Assembly: GCA_029204225.1 (NCBI GenBank)
Contig: CM055109.1
Coordinates: 40,411,791-40,475,790 of the forward strand
From: Diphasiastrum complanatum
Taxonomy: Eukaryota > Streptophyta > Lycopodiopsida > Lycopodiales > Lycopodiaceae
Length of the DNA stretch: 64,000 nucleotides
Direction: 5' to 3'
Position 1 is the first letter of the stretch. Each line of letters starts with the position of its first letter. This document shows, in pieces, positions 22,943 through 34,007 of the stretch. The position numbers were made by a program, and so were the translations under genes. The notes beneath the pieces were generated by a model that had not been told where the DNA came from, did no database searches, and saw only the letters and a list, made by a program, of their open reading frames with translations.

Positions 22943-24517
22943 AGAGGATACTCCATGCTCTTAATAACAACATACCATCCATCAGCTAATGATCCATCCT
23001 GCAAACTAGCAGAATCTCTTATGATCAACTATCTACATTTGAATGGACATTTTATTGCCCTCATTACAACTGCTGTTCTGCATAATGCTGAGAACATTTG
23101 ATGGGCACACCCACGTACTAGGAGTTCGAAGTTTTGTCCATCTATGTAAAATACACTATCAATGGATACATAGGGTCCTTTGTTTTATAGAGATCCATTA
23201 AGAACTTTTGTAGCTAACATGTACAGCAACTACATAGTTAGTCTTTTGGTACTGATCCTGAATTGGTTTCAAATTGCTGTTTTAAATTCTCTTGGTTGTT
23301 GGGTTGTTTGTGAGTGTTGATTGAGCTGCACCAAACTATCAAAGAAGATCCACCAATTATAGAAAATTGTGAAGGATTATCATCTTGACTCTTGAGAGTA
23401 AGTACGTTTACATAGCCTTGTGATTCTGTGTCTAGCATTCAATTTGTTTTTTCTTTTTGAGGCAGATGATAAAATGAATATTTTACACACCCCTTGAGGA
23501 TGAGGAAATGGTTTTGTACCAAGGCCTAAGTTTTTGCTTCTAAGTAGATGAATCTCCTTATCCTTACCTTTGCATAAGTAATCATATGGCATGCATTGTA
23601 TTTAAAGTAATGAGAACACCCACCCTCCCAAGACCCGGCCTTGAGGCCAAAAGGGCAAAAAGCCAAAAGTTGCAAGGCTTTCTCGTGTATACTCATTTTT
23701 GGATTCTTACTATTTTGTTTTGTGACTTATTATACAAGAAAATTAGGGCATAAGGTGCATTTGTGAAATTTTGACATGCACATATAGTGTGACATTATGC
23801 CAAGTGCCCAGCTCGCATAGATATCTCATAAATTGTGGATGATAGTGCATTAATTTTCAAGTCTATATTAAAATTCAATCTCAAATTTCTAACTCTTTTC
23901 TCCTTCAATCATTGAAATAATCTTAATATTTTAATATAAAACCTCATTTTTACTTTATATATGTATCACTATTTGTCATAAGCATTGTAAGGGTTACACT
24001 CGTAGACCAAGAATGCAATATGTGAACTCTTATTTTGAGGTTTTCTTTTGGAAATGTCATTCATATCCTCTCACAACGAGAGAAAGAGCAGACGAGCTTC
24101 CTTTTTAAGAGGAAGGGCATGCACAAAAAGGGAGGAAAGCAGGGAGGTGCAACCTAGGAAGGCAACCTAGGAAGGCAACCTAGGAAGGCCATTTTGAATC
24201 AACACCCAATGGGATTGTGACATCCAAAGTTCAAGTTCAAGCCTCCAAGAAACATTTTGAATCAAGTATGAAATGTCATGTGGCTTCTTGGCAAATTATA
24301 CATTAGTGGGATTTGAAGCCTCTTAAAATGGTTTATTGAGCATGATATGTGAAGGCAACTCCTAGTAACAACGTATGACTGTTATTTGCTTATTTCACAA
24401 TGATGGCCTTAGATTTATTCCTACCCAAACACACAATTCTACAAAATGATAGATGGCAAACAAATGAATTTATATATTCACTTCAACTTTAATTAGTAAC
24501 TTTAGACCATTGTAGGG
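22943..24517. other. 3' flank and intergenic DNA
   Basis: The first about 150 bp resemble the 3' region of copy 1. The rest is AT-rich. A small minisatellite at 24149-24187 consists of three 13-bp units GCAACCTAGGAAG. No gene seen. Confidence 0.5.
24149..24187. repeat. Three tandem 13-bp units
   Basis: GCAACCTAGGAAG repeated three times without change. Confidence 0.9.
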
Positions 24518-24796
24518 ATGCATATCATATTTAGAATACAACATTGCGGGGGCTATAGTTACTTCGAAACCTATGAGTTCATTATTGATGGTTTCTGGCA
24601 TCTGACTTACGCAGTTTCTACCGATTACACGAGACCCACCCAGCCTTTCATACCATTTGGGTCGCCAGTGCAGTCACCCGGACCAGCTGGCAGTACTAAC
24701 AGACCCCTAGAATTAGATCTGCCAGAAACAGAGAGAGATGAGACCAGTAGTGACGACCCCTCTACGGACTTCTACATAGAAGGGTGGACGATCTAG
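24518..24796 (+). CDS. Unrecognised short ORF, Pro/acidic-rich
   Basis: 92 codons; the C-terminal half is proline-rich then acidic (SPGPAGSTNRPLELDLPETE, SSDDPSTDFY). Composition is less AT-rich than the flanks. Coding-like texture continues for some 150 bp after the stop. It could be a transposon scrap. No domain recognised. Confidence 0.2.
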   Translation: MHIIFRIQHCGGYSYFETYEFIIDGFWHLTYAVSTDYTRPTQPFIPFGSPVQSPGPAGSTNRPLELDLPETERDETSSDDPSTDFYIEGWTI

Positions 24797-25068
24797 AGGA
24801 CGAGAAGCCTAGGTACCAAGACTGATAGAACTGAGATTGTGAGTACACCTCCCTGCAGCCGTGTCTTTGGGGGCCCAAAAAACCCTCATTGGCTGGGGAG
24901 CACGGGGTGGTTGGGATGGCCCTCGGGATTGGAAGCGGCATTCTCCAATCACTCACATATGACAGTACTAGAGCAATCAAAATATTTGATATCTAAGCTA
25001 GCGAGCTATTAGCTTAATCTTAAAAAAATCACGTATAGTAGACATTTTGAAAATCATAGGTCAATTGT

Positions 25069-25330
25069 TTTGCCACGCGTGGCAAATCCAAAAAAGAAAA
25101 ATTGTAATTTTGCCACACGTGGCAAATCTCTAGAAAATTCTTTGTAATTTTGCCACGCATGGTAGTCCTACGTGTGGCAAATTTCCAAATAACCTATTAC
25201 ATGAAAAAGTGGTTATTTAACGACTTTTCATGGCTTTGCCACATGTGGTTGTGCCACACCAATGTATAAGGCGCCATATTTAATAAAAAATTGGATTTTA
25301 AAATTTTGGTGTGGCATTGCCATGTGTGAG
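25069..25330. repeat. Cluster of GCCACGYGTGGC palindromes
   Basis: TTTGCCACGCGTGGCAAA at 25069-25086 is a perfect 18-bp palindrome; TTTGCCACACGTGGCAAA at 25109-25126 is the same with one central mismatch pair. Derived forms follow near 25149, 25168 (CTACGTGTGGCAAA), 25235 (TTTGCCACATGTGG), 25251 and 25308-25340. Filler between them is AT-rich. Confidence 0.8.
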
Positions 25331-25569
25331 AAAGCCACGCCAAAAATGTAAAATTGTTTTTCCTCACCCACAGTCAACAAATTTTTGATAGGTAGGGCTG
25401 CCTGAAAAATTTTTGCGTAGATGTGTCATGCGTGGTTTAGCTGCGCAAAAATAAAAGGGCAAAAATTTGGCTAAGTCCCGGGTTCGTGTAGCAAGACACC
25501 TACGTATGTACTTGTGTATACTTTTGTAATCAAGAACCAAACATGGTCAATTGTTGATTGCTTGCTAGA

Positions 25570-25860
25570 AGAGATCTAATCAATTGCGAATGGATCTTCA
25601 AGATCAAATACAAAGCAGCCGAGAGTATTGATCGTAGGAAAGCTCAACTAGTAGCAAGAAAATTTCTCAAATTCCGAACATCACTACAATGAGACTTTTA
25701 ATCCTATAGTCAAGCATTCATCGATCAAATCCCTCCTATTGTATGCTGCTACAGCCAATCTTGAGGTACATCAATTCAATTATAGATGGCCTATATGAAT
25801 GGAGTAATTGAAGAAGATATATCATGATGCAGCCTGAGGGTTATGTGCTCAATGGTAAGA
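25570..25860 (+). pseudogene. Copia RT fragment
   Basis: Reads NCEWIFKIKYKAAESIDRRK near 25580, then QLVARKF, and after frame changes AYMNGVIEEDISMMQPEGYV near 25790-25850, all standard Copia RT motifs. Closest to the element at 47649-53974 (WIFKIKYNANGVIDRRKA). Frameshifted and short. Confidence 0.75.
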
Positions 25861-25907
25861 AAAATTATGATCATCAAATTAGAATATATCCAAGTAATGT
25901 ATAGAAG

Positions 25908-26052
25908 ACCGGTTTTCAGACAAGATTCGGACATTATGAACTCTTATTGCTTCCTTTTGGGTTAACGAATGCCCCCGTGACATCTCAACAAATGATGAAA
26001 GATATATTTTGTCCATATCTAGGTCAATTTGTAGTTGTGTTCTTAGATGATT
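25908..26052 (+). pseudogene. Gypsy RT fragment
   Basis: Frame reads [30 protein letters not shown] and FVVVFLDD, the palm core of Ty3/Gypsy RT including the catalytic DD. Coding stops at exactly this motif, where the repeat at 26053-26331 begins. Confidence 0.8.
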
Positions 26053-26331
26053 GATAGGAGAAAAGTTCCCAACGGGGGATTGGTCTCGCCAGGAAGCCCT
26101 ACAGGGGAAGGGCCCACATTGTCAAATCACAGCTCCAGACCCTGCCCAGCGGGAGTTTCGAAATGTTCAAAAATATTACCAAAACTCCAAATTTTTTCAG
26201 ACCGACAAACAACGTTACATTCCTTCACATGTGTAAAAACTTTATTGGGACACATGTACATTGAATAGTTGAATAGTCAATAAAAGCATCTTGACAAACG
26301 GCCCTTTTGGTGCTTGGAACTCCTCTAATGT
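26053..26331 (-). repeat. Member of the ACATTAGAGGAGTT repeat family
   Basis: On the minus strand it starts ACATTAGAGGAGTTCCAAGC at 26331, then CACCAAAAGGGCC, and stays similar to 39993-40210 over about 200 bp, including ACACATGTGAA and CTCCCGCTGGGCAGGGTC. The far end is uncertain. It abuts the Gypsy RT fragment. Confidence 0.65.
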
Positions 26332-27900
26332 AGGAAATTAATTTTAGTTGTCTTTTTGGAGTTTTAGCATGTGTAACTCAAAACTAATTAAGGATCTGAA
26401 ATTTCCAACAAGTTAACTCACTTTGAAGTAGTTGAAATTCAGGTTGCATGTTGGATCTTCCCATGTATTTGGATTCTAGGTTCTTTTGTGGCCAAATTTG
26501 GCTTGTTTTCCATTATTTTGGCACAAAATTGATGGTAGAATTCAAAATCCAGCAAGTCTAGATCAATTGGTTGGTTATAACTCTATATATTGGATTGCAT
26601 GTGGATTAGGAAAATGTTCTTGCCATTAAATTCCAATGGGTCATGGTGAAAAAACCTTGAAAGGGCCAAAATCCATGATTTTTGCTTGTTTCTTCATGAA
26701 ATTGGATGGTAGGAGGTTGTTGAACATCAATTAAAGCTGAGAAAAGATGAATCGTAGTCTTTTGAAGCTGTCCTAGAAGTTAGAGCCAAGAATTCCAGCA
26801 ATTAGGTATGTAGGAAGTAAAAAAATGTCAAAAATTGACCAATTTTGGTGAATTTTGGGGGGTGGATTTCTCTAAATCCATAAGGGGATCATTCTGGATT
26901 TTTTACAACATGATTTTCATTCCTTTTTACCTTCCCAGCATGCTATCAGACCTATAAATTGGTGGGTTGAGACTTGTGTTTCAATTCCATCAAGTTTGTA
27001 GCAATTTTGACTTTTAGAAATCAAGAATTCATGGTTCTCAGCCCATACTGCTTCATAGGATCTATATGAAGGCTTCATGGAACTCTTATTGACCATTTAA
27101 GACTGTTTGGATCATCACTTTTGGGCTTGGTTGAGTGTTTGCAAGTTTCTAGACTGATTGGTCTTGAAAAAGTGTGCCCTCCTACAGGTTTTTTGGCTGT
27201 TCTGAACTCACATGTGTGAATTCTAGGTGGTAGGTTGACATGGCAAGAGTCTTGTTCACTAGTTCTCCCTCTGCACTGAGCTTTGGTGTCCTGTAGCCAA
27301 AGATATGATCATCTGAAGTTTTGCAATTTTGTGAGCAAAATTGGTAGAATTTCGAATTGTTCTGATTGTATGCATGTCAGTTCCCTATTTTGAGGTACTG
27401 TACTTGCATGGAATGCCTGCATGTTGATTCTCAGAGTGATTCTGACATGCATGAGTGGTTTAGATCTATTTTGAGTGGTTATACGCATGTACTGTGACTG
27501 ATAGATACAAAATGGGTTTTATAGCTGACAATTTTCGTAGAATTTGATTTTACGTAAAATTCCGTAATTGTGAAAAATCAGTTTAATGTCACATGTCTTG
27601 CATTCTGAGGGACATTAATGTTGTAAAATCAAGAATCGAATTTTTGATTTCGGTTGTTTAATATTTGACAGTGGTTTTTTACGAATTTTAGAAAACGTAA
27701 AATTTATAAAAAAAAATTAAAAGTGCGAAAACTCAAAATTTTTAGTTTTTTCCAGTTTCTTGTAATATCTATGAAATTGACTAAAAATAGTGATTTGGCC
27801 ATGCTGAAGTCAATTTCAGTCGGTTTTGGTCAACTGTACTTCACTATGAGTTAATCTGATATTAACTAAATTTAGTAATTTTTAGGATAGATATATCGAG
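26332..27900 (+). other. Leader of the chromodomain Gypsy element
   Basis: Non-coding, with one GAACTCACATGTGTGAATTC motif near 27204. No PBS or 5' LTR is visible; the left part seems to have been cut off at the repeat ending at 26331. Confidence 0.5.
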
Positions 27901-30051
27901 ATGGCTGAAGAAACTTCAAATCAAGCTGCGAATCTAGGTGCGCCATCTTATATGATGATTTGTTAGCAGTTGAGTATGGCGCTCAATGATATGAATAATC
28001 GTAATCAGATGAGAGATTAACAAATGGAGGTTTTGTTGAATCAAGTCAAATTGATGTCTTCACCCAATCTCGGTTTTCAACCGGAGGTGTTTGGAATGAG
28101 GAATTAAATCAATGTTTTGAGAAACTTAAAACAATGATTGTTTCAGCTCCCATGTTACAAATTGCAAATCTAGATCTACCTTACGTCGTGAGAATGGACG
28201 CAAGTGATGTTGCAGTTGGAGCGGTTCTATTACAAATGGATAGGCCACTAGCGTTTGAGAGCAAAAAATTCACTGGTCCTCAGTTGCGTTATACTACCAA
28301 TAAAAGGAATTTTTGCTATAATCCATGCACTTAAAACTTGGAGACATTACTTGTATGGTAGTAAGTTTGTAGTGTATATGGATCACCAGCCTCTTAAGTA
28401 TTTTTGTAATCAACATGATCTTTGCGGGAGAAAAGCTCAATGGGCTGAATTGATGCAAGAATTTGATCATGAAATCTGTTACATAAGAGACAGCTCTAAT
28501 CAAGTTGTAGATGCTCTTAGTCGGATCGGTGAACTGAACGAGTTGTCATTCACCCAGATTTCTATGGATCTATATCTTTCGTTGAGAGAAAAATATGAAT
28601 CAAACTCCCATTTTGGTCACATTTGGAACATTGTTCAGACCAGAAGAAATGTGGACAGTGTTGAGTCAGAAACACAAGGGACTCAACTAACTAAGAAAGA
28701 TAAGAAGATTGTAGAACAATTCACCATTCGAGATGGATTACTATTTCGGAATGGAAAAGTTTGCGTACCTGGTGATGATGAGCTCAAACGTAAGATTTTG
28801 TTTGAATGTCATGACATACCCTGCGCAGGAAATCTTGGTATACACAAGACTCTGGACTTGGTTAAGAGGGAATGTTATTGGCCAAAGCTTAAGCCAGATG
28901 TCGAGTCATATGTTACTAAATGCAAACCCTGTCAACTAGCAAAGGTTGAACGCCATAAGGTTGGTGGTTTGTTGCATCCGTTAGATATCCCTGATAAGAA
29001 ATGGGAAAGCATATCTATGGATTTTGTAGTTGGACTTCCAAAGACCCAATGACAAAATGATTCTATTTGAGTTGTAGTGGATCGGTTCACTAAGTTAGCT
29101 ACATTCATACCAATCAAGTCAACTATAAAGGCTTCTGAATTAGCCCAAATCTTTGTTGAAAGATTATTTCGGTTGTATGGTCTGCCAAGTGACATTGTTA
29201 GTGAAAGAGATCCTAAGTTCACAGGTTACTTTTGGTCAGTAGTATTCCATAAACTTCAAACTTCTTTGAGTTTAAGTTCTTCTAATCATCCTGAATCAAA
29301 TGGCCAGACAGAAATGACAAATCAAACTATGAAAGATATTTTGAGGACGTATGTTTCTCACAGACAATCTCATTGGAAAGATTATCTCCCACTGGTTGAG
29401 TTTGCATATAATAGTAGAAAACATTCTGCTACATGTTACAGTCCTTTTATGCTTATGTACGGTTTTCAACCTAGATCTCCAGTAAATGCTGAGACGAAGT
29501 CTATTAAGATCCAGAAGGTTGCTGACTTTTTGCATGATATGCAAGAAATGTTACAAGTGGCTAAAAATAGTATCCATAATGCTCAGGATAGAGCTAAACA
29601 CTATACCGATCTTAAGAGATCTCCAAGAGATTTTAAAGTTGATGACTGGGTATATCTTAGGATTCCAAAAGAGTTACGTACAGGGAAGCATTATAAACTG
29701 TCTACTCGTTATTGTGGACCTTCCATGATTGTACGTAGAATTGGTTCTTTGGTGTATGAACTCGATCTTCAAGGAAAATCGACTGCACACCCAGTATTTC
29801 ATGTAAGTCGTTTGAAACTAACTTTACATGATGGTGATACAGTTGGATCGGATGAGGATTTATCCCATTTGAGAGGTTTGTCGCTTAGTATACCTTTGGA
29901 ACCTGATAAAGTGCTCAAAACCAGAGATAAACAATTGAGAAATCGTTCTATCTCTAAGTGCTTAATTCGGTGGAAGGGTTGTACTGAGGATGATGATGTG
30001 TGGGAGAGAGTTGATAGCATAAAGAAGAATTTCCCTAAGTTTAGTTTCTAA
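27901..30051 (+). pseudogene. Chromodomain Gypsy polyprotein relic, internally deleted
   Basis: Gag starts MAEETSNQAANLGAPSYM at 27901, with stops, and breaks at NLGFQPE near 28085, joining directly to the RT/RNase H connection (MDASDVAVGAVLLQMDRP near 28195). Protease and most of RT are deleted. RNase H follows (VYMDHQPLKYF, VVDALSRI), then the integrase zinc finger (H-D, HKTL, CKPC near 28810-28935), the integrase core with all three acidic residues (MDFVVGLP; ERDPKF; NGQTE), and a C-terminal chromodomain (CLIRWKGCTEDDDVWERV near 29960). Two in-frame stops at 29050 and 29068 sit where Arg CGA and Trp TGG are expected. A frameshift lies near 28300. This is a chromovirus-type Metaviridae element, not autonomous. 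Confidence 0.88.
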
Positions 30052-30066
30052 AGATAGAAACATTTT

Positions 30067-30670
30067 AAGGAGGGAAGAATGTTATGTCCATGACTAGTAC
30101 ATAGGATACAGTATACTCCTAGTCTTGGATACACGGTACTCTAGTGGACAAGCTATTAGTTATGCCACATCATATTGGACGTGACCCAAAAGTAACTAAT
30201 ATCCTTGTGAGGCCCAGAACACACTAAATGGAGTTTAGACAAGGTATGAGACAGTGTATGCATGTGTAGAGTTATCAATAGCAATTCTATGAATAGTTGG
30301 TCCATGCTTAGGGCTCTATTCTAGGTGAATCTATGTATAGAGAACTTAGAAGTATGCATGGCTATGTGCCCAGGATGCTTTTGGATCTATATATTGGGTC
30401 CAAACTCACCCTACTCCTCATCATGGTTTTGGATTCATTGCCAGGCTCTCACTCTACATTCATGCTTCTTGTTCCTTGGCTTGGGGGTGAGGCTTCTAGA
30501 GTTTGATTGGATGCTTATACTTGGTTGGGTGGTTTCTCCATAGTGTGTTATCCATTGTGTTTGTGATTTGTAAGTAGGATCTAGGGAGCTTTCCTTATAG
30601 CTTTCAATGTCTTACAATTTTGAATCTCGTGATTGTTACACCTATAGTACTTGTAGAACATCTTCTTTGT
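30067..30670 (+). mobile_element. PPT and 3' LTR of the Gypsy element
   Basis: The purine tract AAGGAGGGAAGAA at 30067-30079 is followed by TGTTATGTCCATGACTAG at 30080. The right end is approximate, limited by the Copia fragment at 30686. Confidence 0.65.
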
Positions 30671-30685
30671 TTGTGGATTAGATAA

Positions 30686-31215
30686 CTACTCTTGACTCTG
30701 AGTTGACTTGAACTGTTTCCTACATTTCTTCTTCTGCTTCTTCGAGCCTCTATTTGCATATAGAGGGTGCGAGTCTGTATTCGAGAAACTGGAAATATTT
30801 TTTTTTGGATTGTCTTCCTGCAGCAACATAGCGATTACTCTAAAAAGGGCTAGATCTACGTGTGTCATTATAATCATCACCCAGTTTTTGTACATAGATG
30901 GCAAGCTTGATAGCAGTGTCATAGCTACATCTTGATTCTTGATGTCTAATCCGACAACTGCCATCTGCTATAGGACGTTCTTGAACTGGTCTATGTGATT
31001 ATGTAGTGAATCACCATTAGACATTCTGAGTGAGAAGAATTTTCTTCTAAGATGTAAGTTAAAAGTTACATCTCTCACATCATACAATGTGTTGAGAATA
31101 TCGTGGACTTTTTTTGATGTCTGATCTTCATAAACGTGGCCGATTTGGGTATTTGAAATGTTGAGGATGATCAGCACAAAGGCTTTGCCATCCTTTAGCT
31201 TCCATCTAGAGATTG
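30686..31215 (-). pseudogene. Copia gag relic
   Basis: Minus-strand frames give SRWKLKDGKAF and LIILNISNTQIGHVYE near 31170, NGDSLHNHIDQFKN near 31000, LLSSLPSMYKNWVMII near 30890 and LLQEDNP near 30820. All match the UBN2 gag of the element at 47649-53974. A stop interrupts it near 30968. Confidence 0.85.
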
Positions 31216-31219
31216 TTAT

Positions 31220-32240
31220 GTCATCTACATGACTCTCTTAGGAAGTCTTCATGCCTCTTACAATCATCTAGCCATGCTGATCTCTACCCAGTCAGATTTA
31301 ACAGTCGCGCTATATTCAAAGAAGAAGCGACATTCGAAGAAAGGTGTTGTCAATACTTCTTCAAAGTTAGATACCCAACATCCATCAAGCAGGAAAAGTC
31401 AAAACATCAACATGCCAAAATCTTCTACAAGTATTGCAAGAGAAAATAACATAAAGGACTGTAAAATTCTTGCTAACAAGAACCTATTGTAGCCACTGAT
31501 GCTTCGGAAGACAAATCCAACCCAAAGCTATTTATGGTCAAATTGAACCACGATTCAGACTCTAATTGTTGGTATTTTGACTCAGGTGAAACACAACATA
31601 TGACATTTCGACGAGATTGGTTCAAGCATTTTTCTTCGACACATCATGATAATATTATTCATCTTAAGATCAAAGGCAAATGAACAATTACCATCAAATT
31701 TGATGATGGTCCATCTCAGCTTATCGAAAATGTTTTATATGTTCCAAATTTGACCAAGAACTTATTATCTATCAGTCGAATTGCTATCGTATTTGAGGCA
31801 AATCAATGCCTTATTTGAGACATCAACTCAAATGTTATGGTCAAAGGTAATAGAGATGGTCATCGCTATACATTAAGTCATGAATGTGCACTTACATAAG
31901 AAGAAAAGTCATCTTCACCTTCATCAGACAAGAATATTATATATGTTGATGGCGAGTCAAGTCCCACACATTGTTGAATACAATAAATCTAATTGACTGT
32001 ACATTTAATACAGTATCCGATTTGAAGTTTATACAAATAAATCAGATCAAAACTGATTTTTAGCACCACTCAAAATGGACAACAATTGGGTGGCTCTACC
32101 GTTGTTCTTAAATGTCCTATATCTTGTTAGGTGACTTGCAATTTGTGGAGAGTTCATCCCTTACCTATTGTGCACTTGTGACTATTACGCCATGTAAAGA
32201 AAGCTAACAATCAACAATTTTTTATGGGTATTGGACTTCA
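31220..32240 (+). pseudogene. Copia gag-protease relic
   Basis: Begins mid-gag (LGSLHASYNHLAMLI at 31235), continues through a basic region, then protease (WYFDSGETQHMTF near 31570) and the following conserved block (VLYVPNLTKNLLSISRI near 31740). Many stops. It starts only a few bases from the oppositely oriented gag piece, forming a head-to-head junction. From about 32240 to 32489 no feature is recognised. Confidence 0.75.
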
Positions 32241-32489
32241 ATTTATGTAACATGTTTACAGTTTGCTCATATCTTACAAGCTACTCAGTTTGATGTTTGA
32301 ACTGCATTAGTGTGCAAAGAGCCTAAAAAAATGATAACCTTAAAGAATTACAAGATTGTAAAGGTAATAATCAAGAAGGTCCATGGGAAATGGATCATAG
32401 CATCATAACAAAAAGTTGGATCTCTATAATATCAAAGCTTTTTGGTGTCAGGCCTCGATTGGGGTCTCCAGCCTCGCGTTTGCCATTCA

Positions 32490-32912
32490 CCACGTGTCAG
32501 GCTGGGACAGCTTATCCATCTGGGTGGCCACGTGTCAGGCTTGGCACAGCCTTAGCTGGAGGACAGTGAGAAAAATTCATGCCCGTCAATCCGGCTACCG
32601 ACCCCTTCTTTGAAAGCTAAAGCTTATCGCCATCCTTCACTTTCCTGGCAGCATTGCTGGTTTGATGATGTGGAATGACATCTCACGACGAAAACTTTGC
32701 CCTTCAGGGTATATCCGGACAGAGGCTAACGCTTGAAAGCTTTCAATTTGAAAATGAAAACATATGAAAGGCTGTGACGGGACCAAGGGTCGTAGGGCCT
32801 CATAAAGACAAAGACGTGGTGACGGGCAACTGCCGAAAGATGAAGGGCTTCGGACGTGAGAGAGAAGCTCCAAACCAGTTAAATATGGATCGTCTCTGAA
32901 AATCTATTTATA
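32490..32912 (+). promoter_or_regulatory. Promoter of the ASR gene with ABRE motifs
   Basis: CCACGTGTCAGGCT occurs twice, at 32490-32503 and 32528-32541, 38 bp apart; ACGTGTC is the core of the ABA-response element. A third ACGTGGT lies at 32814. TATTTATA at 32905-32912 is a plausible TATA box, placing transcription start near 32940. ABRE pairs upstream of an ASR gene fit its known ABA and dehydration induction. Confidence 0.6.
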
Positions 32913-32939
32913 CGTTTCAGATCTACGTTTAACGATAAG

Positions 32940-34007
32940 CTTCGAGGATTGCACTTTCATCGATCACTCTACACGTAATTGGTACAGATCTGCTGCTCTA
33001 TAGGTTTTATTTCTGCTCTAGTAAAACTAAGATCGATCCTTGTTGGTAGTAGATCTGCATTCTGAGCTTAGATTTCAGCATTTACAGAGAGGTTCGTTAA
33101 GAATTGATCAAAGCTAATCTTCACTGCGAAACCAGGTTAATCGATGTATCTGAGTATGCGGATGAATTGCAGTACTATCTAGTATGAAATGCGGTTGAAT
33201 TGAAGTATTTTTTTGTTTAATCTTGAAGTTTCTGGATGTGTAGAGCATTATTTATGTTTTACTGCTTTCACAGAATTAAGGGTAGCTGAAATTTGAGCTA
33301 TTCCTTACTTGCCAGAGTTGCTAACCTCATCATAGATATGTCTGAGTTGCCGATAAATCGTTCAGTCTAGTGTGGAATGAGGTTGAATTGATATAGCTTC
33401 TCGTTAAATTCTGAAGTATGGCGTATATCGAAGTGATTATGTAGATCAGACTGCAAATTCGACATAAATGCGTTTTCCCTTGAAAAAGAGTTCAGATGAT
33501 TGTTATTGTTGAATTTTAACAGATGTTGAATCTCATTATTTTGTTGTATAGCTAATCTGCTCGTTCCAAGAGCTCGTTGCAGCTCTTCCTTTTCAAACGC
33601 CATTTCCTTCAAGCGATATTTTATGATTGAAGAGCCTGTTTACAGTTATGATCTTGCTGTTTCTATGTTTGAGATTAAAAGCTTAATTCTAAAATTACGA
33701 CAATCAGAATCATCTTTTGGGCTGATGGTGATGGCTGTTGTTTTTCACGTTCGGAGCTTTTCATGGTCAACCCGACTCGAATGTAGAAGTTCGAAACAAG
33801 CTGCTATAGCTGTACTCATTACATTCTATATTAACTAGGTAACTACATAAGATGCTCTATTCCGATTGAAGGTGTCCATTTGAGCCATTTCCAATGATTT
33901 TGAAGGAAGCAGCGCTTAAGTACAATCTGAAGACTATTTCTGAATGTCTCATTCTGGTGTAATTCTTCGCAGGTATTCGAGCTATACATTTCCCCACTTC
34001 GTAGAAA
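32940..34007 (+). other. Probable 5' UTR of the ASR gene, possibly with an intron
   Basis: About 1.07 kb lies between the proposed start and the ATG. CAG/GTTAAT near 33135 and TTCGCAG near 33972 could bound a leader intron, which would leave a short spliced leader. No coding sequence is evident here. Transcript data would decide. Confidence 0.4.

Noticed and set aside
24149-24187. Short tandem repeat considered as a CRISPR-like array
   Set aside because: Units of 13 bp without spacers, in a eukaryotic genome; a simple minisatellite.
26047-26268. Short plus-strand ORFs
   Set aside because: Lie in the ACATTAG-family repeat in antisense; no homology.
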